Positions 44,503-52,906 of a stretch of DNA of 64,000 nt are shown here, piece after piece. The notes beneath the pieces are model-generated. The model was not told where the DNA came from. It saw only the letters and a list, made by a program, of their open reading frames with translations, and did no database searches. The first letter of the stretch is position 1. Each line of letters begins with the position of its first letter. The position numbers and the translations under genes were made by a program. The DNA comes from Oceanispirochaeta crateris (GTDB taxonomy: Bacteria; Spirochaetota; Spirochaetia; DSM-2461), in contig NZ_CP036150.1 of the NCBI RefSeq assembly GCF_008329965.1, positions 3,638,439-3,702,438 of the forward strand. The letters run 5' to 3'.

Positions 44503-44585
44503 GTTTCCATTTAAAAGGCCCTAAGGTCTAATCAAAGTATTTATCAAAGTTTCAAATCGGCTTTGATGGGGATAAGGAGGATATT

Positions 44586-46019
44586 ATGAAAAAATACATT
44601 GCTGTTGACCTTGGAGCATCCAACGGCCGGGTTATCGTAGGAAATCTGGAGGGGTTTGAAGTCACGAACCGTTTTCCCACATGGAATATCCGTCTGGGTG
44701 ACAGTGTCTTCTGGGATATTCTTGCTATTTTTAATGAAATAAAAAAAGGAATCAAAGAGGCCGTGCGTCTTTATCCCAATGATGTTGTGAGCATTGGGAT
44801 CGATACTTGGGGTGTGGATTATGGACTCTTAGACAAAAATGGAAACCTCATTGGGAATCCATACATGTACAGGGACAGCCGGACGGATAAGGCCATGGAA
44901 GAAGTCTTCAAGGTAGTTCCAAGGGAAGAAATCTACGAGAGGACGGGTATTCAGTTTGCTCAGTTCAACACCCTGTATCAGCTTTGGGCCATGAAGAGGG
45001 ATTCTCCCGAACTTCTGGATGCGGCCAAACATTATCTGTCTGTTCCCGATCTGTTGAGTTATTGGCTCACCGGGGTTATGAAGAATGAATTCACCCATGC
45101 TTCAACAACCCAGCTGATGAATCCATATAAGAAAGACTGGGATAAAGAGCTGATGGCTAAGCTGGGGATTCCTTCTGATATTTTTGAAGAAATTGTTCCT
45201 TCCGGATCCGTCATCGGAACTCTGTCTCCCCATATCGCCGAAGAACTGAATGCTCCAGCAGGACTCAAGGTTGTCGCCGTAGGGGCACATGATACCGCAT
45301 CGGCTGTAGCGGCGGTGCCTGTGGAAAATGGGAAAGATAATCTTTTTCTGAGTTCCGGTACCTGGTCTCTCCTGGGGGTCGAATCAGACTCTCCAGTCAT
45401 CAATGAGAAAACCTATGGTCATGATCTGACCAATGAGGGTACTGTCTCTGGAACAACACGTCTTTTAAAAAATATAATGGGAATGTGGATTCTTCAGGAA
45501 TCCAAGCGTTTCTGGGATGAAAATGGAGAAAAATACAGTTGGGATGAGCTTTCAGACATGGCTAGGGCTAATGGTCCGGTCCAGTGGCACCTAAACCCCA
45601 ATGATCAGAGCTTTTTTGCTCCCTCTTCCATAGATGATCCCATGCCCGAACGTATCAGAAAGTTTTGTGTAAAGAATGGCTGGAACGAGCCAAAGTCCAT
45701 AGGCGAATATGTCCGGGGTATCTTTCAGGGGCTTGCCGAAACATATGCGGCTACAATTGACGCTCTGGAAGAGATCACAGGCAAAAAATATGGAGAACTT
45801 TATATTGTGGGCGGGGGCTGCAGGGATGCTTTGCTTTGCGAATTAACCGCTGAAATTTCCAATAGAACGGTCATGGCCGGTCCGGGAGAAGCCACGGCTT
45901 TGGGGAATATTATGATCCAAATCCTGGCGTCCGGTGAAATTAGCAGTATTCAACAAGGGCGGGATCTTGTGCGCAAGACCCAGGATATTAAAGAATACAA
46001 ACCCCAGACTGTGAATTAG
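44586..46019 (+). CDS. FGGY-family sugar kinase, rhamnulokinase-like
   Basis: A 477-residue kinase closely matching RhaB in order and wording: VDLGASNGRVIV at the N-terminus, IGIDTWGVDYGLLD, YRDSRTDKAME, TGIQFAQFNTLYQL, TASTTQLMNP-like FTHASTTQLMN, HDTASAVAAVP, and SSGTWSLLGVES. It phosphorylates a ketose (in RhaB, L-rhamnulose at O1). No rhamnose isomerase or rhamnulose-1-phosphate aldolase is in the operon, so a different ketose cannot be excluded. It starts at ATG after AAGGAGGA and precedes an HAD phosphatase and a transketolase in the same operon. Confidence 0.88.
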   Translation: MKKYIAVDLGASNGRVIVGNLEGFEVTNRFPTWNIRLGDSVFWDILAIFNEIKKGIKEAVRLYPNDVVSIGIDTWGVDYGLLDKNGNLIGNPYMYRDSRTDKAMEEVFKVVPREEIYERTGIQFAQFNTLYQLWAMKRDSPELLDAAKHYLSVPDLLSYWLTGVMKNEFTHASTTQLMNPYKKDWDKELMAKLGIPSDIFEEIVPSGSVIGTLSPHIAEELNAPAGLKVVAVGAHDTASAVAAVPVENGKDNLFLSSGTWSLLGVESDSPVINEKTYGHDLTNEGTVSGTTRLLKNIMGMWILQESKRFWDENGEKYSWDELSDMARANGPVQWHLNPNDQSFFAPSSIDDPMPERIRKFCVKNGWNEPKSIGEYVRGIFQGLAETYAATIDALEEITGKKYGELYIVGGGCRDALLCELTAEISNRTVMAGPGEATALGNIMIQILASGEISSIQQGRDLVRKTQDIKEYKPQTVN

Positions 46020-46028
46020 AGAGGGACT

Positions 46029-46676
46029 ATGATTAAAGCTGTGTTATTTGACATGGACGGTGTATTGGCAGATTCTGAAGAGTTTATCTGTGAAGCCGCC
46101 ATGAAAATGTTTGAAGAGAAAGGTCTTATTGTGAAACCTGAAGATTTTCTTCCCTTTGTGGGCGCTGGTGAAAACCGCTACCTCGGAGGGGTTGCAGAGG
46201 CTTACGGGTTTGATCTGGGTAGCATTGATGAGGCTAAGGCCAGAACCTATGCGATTTATGGTGAGATCATTGTCGGGCGTTTAAAAGAGTTGCCCGGAGC
46301 AGCTGCTTTTGTAAGAGAGTGCAGGAATAAGGGTCTTAAAACGGCTCTGGCCACCAGCGCCGACAAAGATAAGATGAATTACACCATGGATGAAATCGGT
46401 TTATCGCTAGACCACTTTGATGCCTGTGTCAACGGCTTGGATGTAGAGAGGAAGAAACCCTTCCCGGATATTTACCAGATGGCCGCCCAGCTCTTAGGGG
46501 AAGATCCCCGGGATTGTCTGGTCGTGGAAGATGCCGTCAATGGTGTCCAGGCTGCCAAAGCCGCAGGAGCCAGATGTTTAGCTTTGACAAGCAGTTTTAC
46601 GAGGAAAGAATTGGAGGGTGCCGATTGGTTTGCACCGGACCTTTCAGAGGTTCCCGCAGATGTTTTAAAATGGTAA
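46029..46676 (+). CDS. HAD-family phosphatase/phosphoglucomutase-like protein
   Basis: A 215-residue haloacid-dehalogenase-family protein with the catalytic aspartates in FDMDGVLADSE, a helical cap domain, the threonine/serine motif ALATSADKDKM, the lysine in ERKKPFPDIY and the metal-binding DAVNGVQAAKAAG. It belongs to the beta-phosphoglucomutase/phosphatase subgroup, which dephosphorylates or isomerises sugar phosphates. It follows the kinase gene by 9 bases, so it may remove an overflow or wrong-anomer phosphate in that pathway. Confidence 0.85.
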   Translation: MIKAVLFDMDGVLADSEEFICEAAMKMFEEKGLIVKPEDFLPFVGAGENRYLGGVAEAYGFDLGSIDEAKARTYAIYGEIIVGRLKELPGAAAFVRECRNKGLKTALATSADKDKMNYTMDEIGLSLDHFDACVNGLDVERKKPFPDIYQMAAQLLGEDPRDCLVVEDAVNGVQAAKAAGARCLALTSSFTRKELEGADWFAPDLSEVPADVLKW

Positions 46677-46763
46677 TGTTTCTTATAAATACAGTCATTA
46701 TGGAAAATAAAACCGGCTCCCTTGTGTGAAAGATCAAGGGTTGGCTGAACAAGAGGAAGTAAA

Positions 46764-48797
46764 ATGAATAACAATGTAATCAACAAAGGTTCGGATAATA
46801 TCCGAATTCTATCAGCCGCCATGGTTGAAAAAGCAAAATCAGGACATCCAGGCGGAGCCATGGGTGGAGCCGATTTCGTAAACGTTCTGTTTTCAGAATT
46901 CCTGAATTTTGACCCCAGTGACGGTACCTGGATCAATCGAGACCGTTTTTTCCTAGATCCCGGTCATATGAGCCCCATGCTTTATTCAATTCTGGCTTTT
47001 TACGGACATTACACCATGGATGAATTAGCCAATTTCAGACAGTGGGGAAGTCCTACACCAGGACACCCCGAAGTGGATGCTGCCCGGGGAGTAGAAAATA
47101 CATCAGGACCCTTGGGACAGGGGCATACATTTGCAATTGGAGCCGCCATTGCCGAAAAATTTCTGGTAGAAAAGTTCGGTGACTGGATGAGCCACAAAAT
47201 TTATACCTTCATTTCCGATGGTGGTGTTCAGGAAGAAATTTCTCAGGGTGCGGGACGTATCGCCGGTAATCTGGGATTGAACAACCTGATTATGTTCTAT
47301 GACTCAAATGATATTCAGCTGTCTACCACTGTGAAGGAAGTCACTTCCGAAGATACAGCTAAAAAATACGAATCCTGGGGTTGGAAAGTTCTCGAGATCG
47401 CAGGGAATGATCCAGACGCCATCAGAGGGGCCCTAAAAGAAGCCAATGCCGAAACTGAAAAACCTGTTCTCATCATCGGTAAAACGATTATGGGTAAGGG
47501 TGCTGTGGATGCACAGGGAAATAGCTTTGAAGGGAAAACTTCCACACACGGCCAGCCTTTGAGTGCTGCAGGTGCTTCATTTGAGAAGACAATTGAAAAT
47601 CTGGGAGGAAACCCGGACAATCCTTTTACAATCTTCCCCGAAGTAAAAGAGTGGCTTGATGGTATTATTAAAGAAAAAACTGCCGCGGCGGCAGCCAAAA
47701 AAGCCGAACAGGCGGCATGGGCCAAGGCCAATCCGGCTCTGGCTGCCAAACTTGATCAGTTCTTCAGCGGAAAACTGCCTGAGATCGACTGGAAGGGAAT
47801 CACACAGAAATCCGGCGTTGCCACAAGAGCTGCATCGGCTTCTGTTCTCGGAATCCTTGCAGAAAATGTAGAAAATATGATTGTTTCTTCTGCGGACCTC
47901 AGTAATTCTGACAAGACCGATGGTTTTTTAAACAAAACCAGAGCTATCACAAGAGATGATTTTGGCGGAGCCTTCCTTCAGTCCGGAGTGTGTGAGCTCA
48001 CAATGGCTGCCATCTGTAACGGTTTGGCATTACATGGCGGAATCATTCCTGCTTGTGGTACCTTCTTTGTTTTCTCAGACTACATCAAACCGGCCCTGAG
48101 AACAGCGGCTCTGATGGAACTCCAGGTCATATATGTCTGGACCCATGATGCCTTCCGTGTTGGAGAAGACGGACCCACTCACCAGCCTGTGGAACATGAA
48201 GCTCAGCTCAGACTGATGGAACAGCTTCAGAATCATTCTCATAAAAACAGTACTCTTGTGCTTCGCCCTGCGGATGCACAGGAAACAACTGTTGCCTGGA
48301 AGATGGCACTGGAAAACACCAGTACTCCCACGGCTCTCATTCTGTCCAGACAGAATATCACAGAACTTCCCGCCGCCTCCGGTGATAGAGCAGCCGAAGC
48401 TTTTAATGCCGAAAAGGGTGCTTATATCGTGGCAGAGGCCGGAGGATCTCCTGATGTTGTTCTGGTTGCCTCCGGTTCTGAGGTTTCTACTCTTGTTGCC
48501 GGTGCGGCATTGCTGAAAGAAAAGAAAGGGCTGAAAGTTCAGATTGTCTCTGCTCCTTCGGAAGGTCTTTTCAGAAACCAGGATGCAGCATATCAGGAAA
48601 AGGTCCTTCCCTCAGGAGTACCAACATTCGGTATGACCGCTGGTCTTCCTGTAACCTTGCAGGGCCTTGTGGGAACGAAAGGTAAGGTCTTCGGTCTGAA
48701 CAGTTTTGGTTTCAGCGCTCCTGCGGGAGTTCTTGACGAGAAATTGGGTTACACCGCTGAAAATGTATATAATCAGGTACTGGAGTTTCTGGGCTGA
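46764..48797 (+). CDS. tkt: Transketolase
   Basis: A 677-residue full-length transketolase. Visible features: AKSGHPGGAMGGADFV at the N-terminus, GHGHTF-like GPLGQGHTFAIGAAIAEKF, the thiamine-diphosphate motif starting SDGGVQEE and ending FYDSNDIQ, the second-domain DLSNSDKT and THDAFRVGEDGPTHQP, and the C-terminal domain with VTLQGLVG. It exchanges two-carbon units between sugar phosphates, linking pentose and hexose pools. It ends the sugar operon, immediately before a bidirectional terminator. Confidence 0.95.
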   Translation: MNNNVINKGSDNIRILSAAMVEKAKSGHPGGAMGGADFVNVLFSEFLNFDPSDGTWINRDRFFLDPGHMSPMLYSILAFYGHYTMDELANFRQWGSPTPGHPEVDAARGVENTSGPLGQGHTFAIGAAIAEKFLVEKFGDWMSHKIYTFISDGGVQEEISQGAGRIAGNLGLNNLIMFYDSNDIQLSTTVKEVTSEDTAKKYESWGWKVLEIAGNDPDAIRGALKEANAETEKPVLIIGKTIMGKGAVDAQGNSFEGKTSTHGQPLSAAGASFEKTIENLGGNPDNPFTIFPEVKEWLDGIIKEKTAAAAAKKAEQAAWAKANPALAAKLDQFFSGKLPEIDWKGITQKSGVATRAASASVLGILAENVENMIVSSADLSNSDKTDGFLNKTRAITRDDFGGAFLQSGVCELTMAAICNGLALHGGIIPACGTFFVFSDYIKPALRTAALMELQVIYVWTHDAFRVGEDGPTHQPVEHEAQLRLMEQLQNHSHKNSTLVLRPADAQETTVAWKMALENTSTPTALILSRQNITELPAASGDRAAEAFNAEKGAYIVAEAGGSPDVVLVASGSEVSTLVAGAALLKEKKGLKVQIVSAPSEGLFRNQDAAYQEKVLPSGVPTFGMTAGLPVTLQGLVGTKGKVFGLNSFGFSAPAGVLDEKLGYTAENVYNQVLEFLG

Positions 48798-48810
48798 TAA
48801 ACGCTAATAG

Positions 48811-48842
48811 AAAAGGTCCGGGTTTGCCCGGACCTTTTTTTT
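48811..48842. terminator. Bidirectional intrinsic terminator
   Basis: AAAAGGTCCGGG pairs with CCCGGACCTTTT around TTTG and is followed by a T run on both strands. It serves the transketolase gene and the convergent thiol-peroxidase gene. Confidence 0.92.
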
Positions 48843-48851
48843 GAAAAGAAA

Positions 48852-49352
48852 TTAAGAAAGAGCTTTTAAGGCAGAAGCATAATCAGGTTCATTTACTATT
48901 TCAGAAACCTGTTCTGTATAGATAATTTTTCCTTCAGGATTGACAATTACTACGGCTCTTGAAAGAAGACCAGTGAGCGGTCCTTCTGTAAAAAGAACCC
49001 CATAATCTTGACCAAACTTTTCATCTCTAAAATTTGATGCTGTGTAAACATTCTCGAGGCCTTCGGTTGTACAAAATCGTTCAGCTGCAAAAGGAAGATC
49101 CGCCGAAATACAAAGGACAACTGTATTATCAAGGGAAGAGGCTTCCTTGTTAAATCTCCTGACCGATGCGGCACAGGTTCCTGTGTCCAGGCTGGGGAAA
49201 ATATTGAGAATCACATTTTTTCCCTTAAATTCAGACAGGGTTATATCCCCAAGATCAGATTTTACCAGTTTAAAGTCTACGGCTACAGTCCCTTTTGCCG
49301 GGAGGTCTCCTATGGTTTTCACTGGGTTTCCATGTAAAGTGATGTTTGACAT
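48852..49352 (-). CDS. tpx: Thiol peroxidase
   Basis: A 166-residue Tpx-type peroxiredoxin. The peroxidatic cysteine is in LDTGTCAASVRRFN and the resolving cysteine in AERFCTTEG, with family-typical residues before and after. It reduces hydrogen peroxide or alkyl hydroperoxides using thioredoxin and protects this probably anaerobic organism against brief oxygen exposure. Its promoter is visible at 49393-49421 on the complement and its transcript ends at the bidirectional terminator. Confidence 0.95.
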   Translation of the reverse strand: MSNITLHGNPVKTIGDLPAKGTVAVDFKLVKSDLGDITLSEFKGKNVILNIFPSLDTGTCAASVRRFNKEASSLDNTVVLCISADLPFAAERFCTTEGLENVYTASNFRDEKFGQDYGVLFTEGPLTGLLSRAVVIVNPEGKIIYTEQVSEIVNEPDYASALKALS

Positions 49353-49392
49353 TTTATTGTCTCCTATTTTTATTCAAATGTTAGTTAATCCT

Positions 49393-49421
49393 AATATAGT
49401 AAGAATTCCTTTCATATGCAA
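49393..49421 (-). promoter_or_regulatory. Sigma-70 promoter of the thiol peroxidase gene
   Basis: On the complement TTGCAT and TATATT are separated by 17 bases, with about 35 bases to the start codon. Confidence 0.65.
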
Positions 49422-49422
49422 A

Positions 49423-49782
49423 TTTTGATTTGTATTTTAAACAGAATTTAGAAGATAAAACTGTCCAAAAAACAGGAAAAGAGAAACATCAATTCCGCTG
49501 TTGTAAAAGGCCTATTGGGTTAGTGGTAGGGGCAATTCAAATAAAGTTTTCACAGTGATACCCGTAGTAGTCGGAGGGATCAAAGTGATGTTAAAGCTGC
49601 ACGACAGATGGAGAAGTATCATATATACTAGTTATAGAAGACGACCGGTATCAATGACTTTCCCGCTTAACTAGTCATTGCCTAAGTCTCTCCAGGTCCT
49701 TCGATTCAAAGAGGAGCTCATGGGACCATCAGGCTGTTCCGGGCGGAGAATAAATAGTATTTTTGAAGAGGAGATATGAATT
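49423..49782. other. Unassigned intergenic stretch with inverted repeats
   Basis: No gene or known RNA family was recognised here. It contains two perfect short inverted repeats: TGATACC (49556-49562) with GGTATCA (49647-49653), and CAATGACT (49652-49659) with AGTCATTG (49673-49680). A small open frame before the next gene (ending near 49777) has no good start. It could be a decayed mobile-element end, an untranslated leader or a structured RNA. Confidence 0.4.
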
Positions 49783-50541
49783 ATGGCTGTCAGTTTTGAT
49801 TTGAAAGGAAAAGTGGCGATTGTTACTGGATGCAGCACAGGATTGGGACAAGGCATCTGTCTGGGTATGGCGGAAGCCGGGGCTAAGGTTGTGGGTGTCG
49901 GTATGAGTGATCCCTCCAATACTGCCAAACAAATAGCTGCCATGGGAGGAGAATTCCTCTGGGTCAAAGCCGATCTTACATCCATTGATCCTATTCAGGG
50001 AATACTTGATCAAACGATTGAACATTTTGGGGCTTTGAATATCCTTGTGAATAATGCAGGAATCATCCGGCGGGAAGATTCCATCAATTTTACTGAGAAA
50101 GATTGGGATGATGTCATGAATCTTAACCTGAAGACTGTTTTTTTCTTCTGTCAGGCCGCCGCAAAACAGTTTTTAAAACAGGGAACAGGAGGGAAGATCA
50201 TTAACATTGCCTCCATGCTTTCTTACCAGGGAGGAATCCGAGTCCCTTCCTACACATCCAGTAAAAGCGGTCTTCTTGGTTTAACCAGACTCCTGGCTTG
50301 TGAATGGGCTAAAGACAACATCAATGTGAATGGAATTGCACCGGGCTACATGGATACGAATAATACAGAGGCTCTTAGAAATGACCCTGAAAGATCTGCG
50401 GCAATTCTGGGCCGAATACCTGCTGATCGTTGGGGGCTTCCTTCGGATATTGCCGGACCGGCTGTCTTTCTTGCCTCTTCTGCAAGTGATTATGTCAATG
50501 GTTTTACCCTGGCAGTGGATGGCGGCTGGTTGGCCCGTTAA
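49783..50541 (+). CDS. SDR oxidoreductase, KduD-like
   Basis: A 252-residue classical SDR with the cofactor motif VTGCSTGLGQG, NNAGIIRRED, the active-site serine in IASMLSYQGG, the YTSSKSG Tyr-Lys pair, and a conserved end with VNGFTLAVDGGWLAR. Length and the RREDS and YQGG stretches match KduD, which interconverts 3-deoxy-hexulosonates in uronate catabolism. It begins a run of dehydrogenases for sugar acids or polyols. The start follows GAGGAG by nine bases. Confidence 0.85.
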   Translation: MAVSFDLKGKVAIVTGCSTGLGQGICLGMAEAGAKVVGVGMSDPSNTAKQIAAMGGEFLWVKADLTSIDPIQGILDQTIEHFGALNILVNNAGIIRREDSINFTEKDWDDVMNLNLKTVFFFCQAAAKQFLKQGTGGKIINIASMLSYQGGIRVPSYTSSKSGLLGLTRLLACEWAKDNINVNGIAPGYMDTNNTEALRNDPERSAAILGRIPADRWGLPSDIAGPAVFLASSASDYVNGFTLAVDGGWLAR

Positions 50542-50550
50542 AATAAACAA

Positions 50551-50579
50551 TCTACATCTATAAAAACTCAATATATAAT
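50551..50579 (+). promoter_or_regulatory. Possible sigma-70 promoter before the Ldh-family gene
   Basis: TCTACA and a perfect TATAAT are separated by 17 bases, 43 bases before the GTG start at 50623. The -35 box matches the consensus at four of six bases. Confidence 0.45.
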
Positions 50580-50622
50580 GGGAACATAATCAATATTAAA
50601 ATACCATTGTGAGGTTTGTAGA

Positions 50623-51624
50623 GTGAATATTCCTATTGCTGACTTGGAACATCGGATAAAGGCATTGTTGTTGAATGTCGGAGTGAATGCTGAAAATACT
50701 GAAAAAGTAACGGATGTCTATATGCGGGCCTCTTATCGTGAAGTTGGCCATCATGACATACACGATTTATTAAGCAGAATCGGACAAATCAAAGAAAAGG
50801 CCATAAAACCTAATCCAGTTTACAAGCTGCTGACAGACTTCGGTGGAATCCAGTGCTATGACGGAGACAACGCATTGGGTGAACTCAATTCCTACTTCAT
50901 AACTGAAAAGAGCATGGAATTAGCAGAATTGCATGGCATTGGATACTGTACGATTCGAAATAGCAATCATTTTTTAGCAGCAGCCCCCTTTGTTGAAATG
51001 GCTGATGAAAAGGGATTTTTAACCATCGTTATGTCTAAATCTCCGGGTGGATTATCCCTGCCTGGAGTCGATAAAAATCTTACCGGGAATAATCCTTTTG
51101 GTTATGCTGCAGGGTACAATGACGGGAAACTGCTGTTTGATATTTGCTGCGCCTATTCTTCCTTTGGAAAGATGCAAGCCATGAAGGATGAGGGGCAGCT
51201 TGTGCCGGAATATTGGGGGAATGACCGCAATGGACAGCCAAGTACCAAACCAGAAGAAATCCTGGAGAGTGGACTTTATATGCCCATTGGAGAACACAAG
51301 GGGTTTGGTATTGCCCTTCTTGTTGAATTGCTATCCTCTGTTCTAGGTGATGGGGTTCTTTTGAATCAGGAATTGAAAGATTCAGAGATGAAAGGAAAGT
51401 ATACTCAATCTGCCCTATCTATCGATATAAAAAAAATTATGACTGTAGATAAATTTAAGGATAGGGTACAGCAAATGGTTGATATTCTAAGGGGAATTGA
51501 CCCCAAAATTTATATTCCCGGCCAGCGGTCTATTCAAGCAAAAGCCAAAATAGATGAGTTGGGGTATTTTCAAATTTCAGATGATTTGATTGGAAAAATG
51601 GATTTAGCATTGTCAGAAAATTAA
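50623..51624 (+). CDS. Ldh_2-family NAD(P)-dependent oxidoreductase
   Basis: A 333-residue enzyme of the malate/L-lactate dehydrogenase (YlbC, DlgD, Ldh_2) family, not the classical LDH fold. The family text is visible: REVGHHDIHDLLSRI, YDGDNALGEL, IRNSNHFLAAAPFVEMA with the active-site histidine, and GEHKGFGIALLVELLSS. Members reduce or oxidise 2-keto acids such as 2,3-diketo-L-gulonate, lactate and malate. It starts with GTG preceded by GAGG eight bases upstream. Neighbours suggest a sugar-acid role. Confidence 0.85.
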   Translation: MNIPIADLEHRIKALLLNVGVNAENTEKVTDVYMRASYREVGHHDIHDLLSRIGQIKEKAIKPNPVYKLLTDFGGIQCYDGDNALGELNSYFITEKSMELAELHGIGYCTIRNSNHFLAAAPFVEMADEKGFLTIVMSKSPGGLSLPGVDKNLTGNNPFGYAAGYNDGKLLFDICCAYSSFGKMQAMKDEGQLVPEYWGNDRNGQPSTKPEEILESGLYMPIGEHKGFGIALLVELLSSVLGDGVLLNQELKDSEMKGKYTQSALSIDIKKIMTVDKFKDRVQQMVDILRGIDPKIYIPGQRSIQAKAKIDELGYFQISDDLIGKMDLALSEN

Positions 51625-51666
51625 ATACTGAAGTTCTAAGGAACAGCGGTGTATAAAGGAGTTTTT

Positions 51667-52710
51667 ATGAGACAGGCAGTCATGACGTCCCCAGGGACAA
51701 TCGAATTTAAGGAAGTTGCCAAACCGGTTGCCGCGAAAGGGGAGGTCCTTCTAAGGGTTATGTGCATCGGAGTCTGCGGCAGTGATGTTCATGTCTATCA
51801 CGGGCTTCATCCCTATACCCCTTATCCAGTGGTTCAGGGGCATGAAGTTTCCTTTGAAGTTGTCAGTTTTGCTGAGGGGGTTACGGGATTTTCTCCGGGA
51901 GATAGGGTGACCATAGAGCCTCAGGTTTCCTGTGGTGAGTGTTTCGCCTGTAAAAGCGGTCTTTATAATATTTGTGATAATCTAAAAGTTCTGGGGTTTC
52001 AGACAACAGGCTGTGCTTCAGATTATTTTGTAGCTCCCGCAGCGAAGCTGGTTAAGCTTGATCCCTCGATGAAATATGAACACGGGGCGATGATGGAGCC
52101 CCTCTCTGTGGCTGTGAGAGCCGTGAATCAGGCCTTTTCAGAGGCAGACGGGGGAATAAAAGGAAAACAGGTCTTGGTGTATGGTGCCGGACCCATCGGC
52201 AATCTTGTGGCTCAGGCGGCCCATGGTATGGGGGCATCCAAGGTCATGATATCCGATTTGAATGAGTTTCGTCTTGAAAAAGCAAAAGCCTGTGGTATTG
52301 AATTCATTAGTAATCCCGCCAAAGATAATCTAGCCGAACAAGTCGATGAATATTTTGGCAAAGATAGAAAAGCAGATGTCATATTTGAGTGTGTAGGTGT
52401 GAATGGCACCATGGACAGTGCCATTGAAATCGCCCGGAAGGGAACTCCTATTGTGGTTGTAGGTGTCTTCGGTAAAAAAGCGGAGATTGATATGGCCCGT
52501 GTCAATGAGAATGAACTGAAATTGATTGGAACCGCCCGCTATGTACTGGAAGATTTTGAGATTGCCAAGGGTCTTGTGGCATCAGGAAAAGTCAATTTGA
52601 ATCCGCTTGTGACAGATGTTTTTGACTTTGAAAAATATAATGAGGCCTATTTGAAAATCCAGAATGAGCCGGCTACCACAATGAAGGTTATCATCCAGGT
52701 GAATTCGTAG
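51667..52710 (+). CDS. Zinc-dependent alcohol/polyol dehydrogenase (sorbitol dehydrogenase-like)
   Basis: The frame opens at GTG 51649, but AAAGGAG lies inside that extension and ATG 51667 follows it at the right distance, giving 347 residues. The MDR-family features are CIGVCGSDVHVYHG (first zinc ligand), GHEVSFEVVSF, the four-cysteine structural zinc cluster (CGECFACKSGLYNIC), and the nucleotide loop VYGAGPIGNLVAQA. It probably oxidises a polyol or sugar acid with NAD. It follows the Ldh-family gene by 42 bases in the same direction. Confidence 0.88.
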   Translation: MRQAVMTSPGTIEFKEVAKPVAAKGEVLLRVMCIGVCGSDVHVYHGLHPYTPYPVVQGHEVSFEVVSFAEGVTGFSPGDRVTIEPQVSCGECFACKSGLYNICDNLKVLGFQTTGCASDYFVAPAAKLVKLDPSMKYEHGAMMEPLSVAVRAVNQAFSEADGGIKGKQVLVYGAGPIGNLVAQAAHGMGASKVMISDLNEFRLEKAKACGIEFISNPAKDNLAEQVDEYFGKDRKADVIFECVGVNGTMDSAIEIARKGTPIVVVGVFGKKAEIDMARVNENELKLIGTARYVLEDFEIAKGLVASGKVNLNPLVTDVFDFEKYNEAYLKIQNEPATTMKVIIQVNS

Positions 52711-52841
52711 ACGTCTATGAACAGAAATGTTGATTTGTGCCGATTTTTAAATGCAGAACTAGTCATTTCTTTCTCTTGTAGGATCGGTCTCAAAAGAAAT
52801 TCTGAGATCTGGAAGGGGTTTGTAAGCAAGGAGACTCTTTG

Positions 52842-52869
52842 TTTATTAAAAAGATAAACGTTTAATAAA
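52842..52869. promoter_or_regulatory. Candidate LacI-family operator overlapping the LacI promoter
   Basis: TTTATTAAA (52842-52850) and TTTAATAAA (52861-52869) are perfect inverted arms. Within them lies TAAACGTTTA (52855-52864), a palindrome with the central CG typical of LacI-family sites. It sits directly before the regulator's own -35 box, suggesting autoregulation. Confidence 0.55.
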
Positions 52870-52871
52870 AA

Positions 52872-52900
52872 TTGACAGATTGTTTAGTTTCTTATATTCT
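52872..52900 (+). promoter_or_regulatory. Sigma-70 promoter giving a probably leaderless LacI transcript
   Basis: TTGACA and TATTCT are separated by exactly 17 bases. The -10 box ends six bases before ATG at 52907, so the expected transcription start coincides with the start codon. Confidence 0.7.
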
Positions 52901-52906
52901 ACCTGC

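Noticed and set aside
49510-49560. tRNA-like stretch (GGTTAGTGGTAGG resembles a D-arm)
   Set aside because: No matching acceptor stem, anticodon arm or T-arm could be paired around it.
49690-49777. Short open frame of about 30 codons just before the KduD-like gene
   Set aside because: No start codon with a Shine-Dalgarno sequence and no recognisable product; probably leader sequence.
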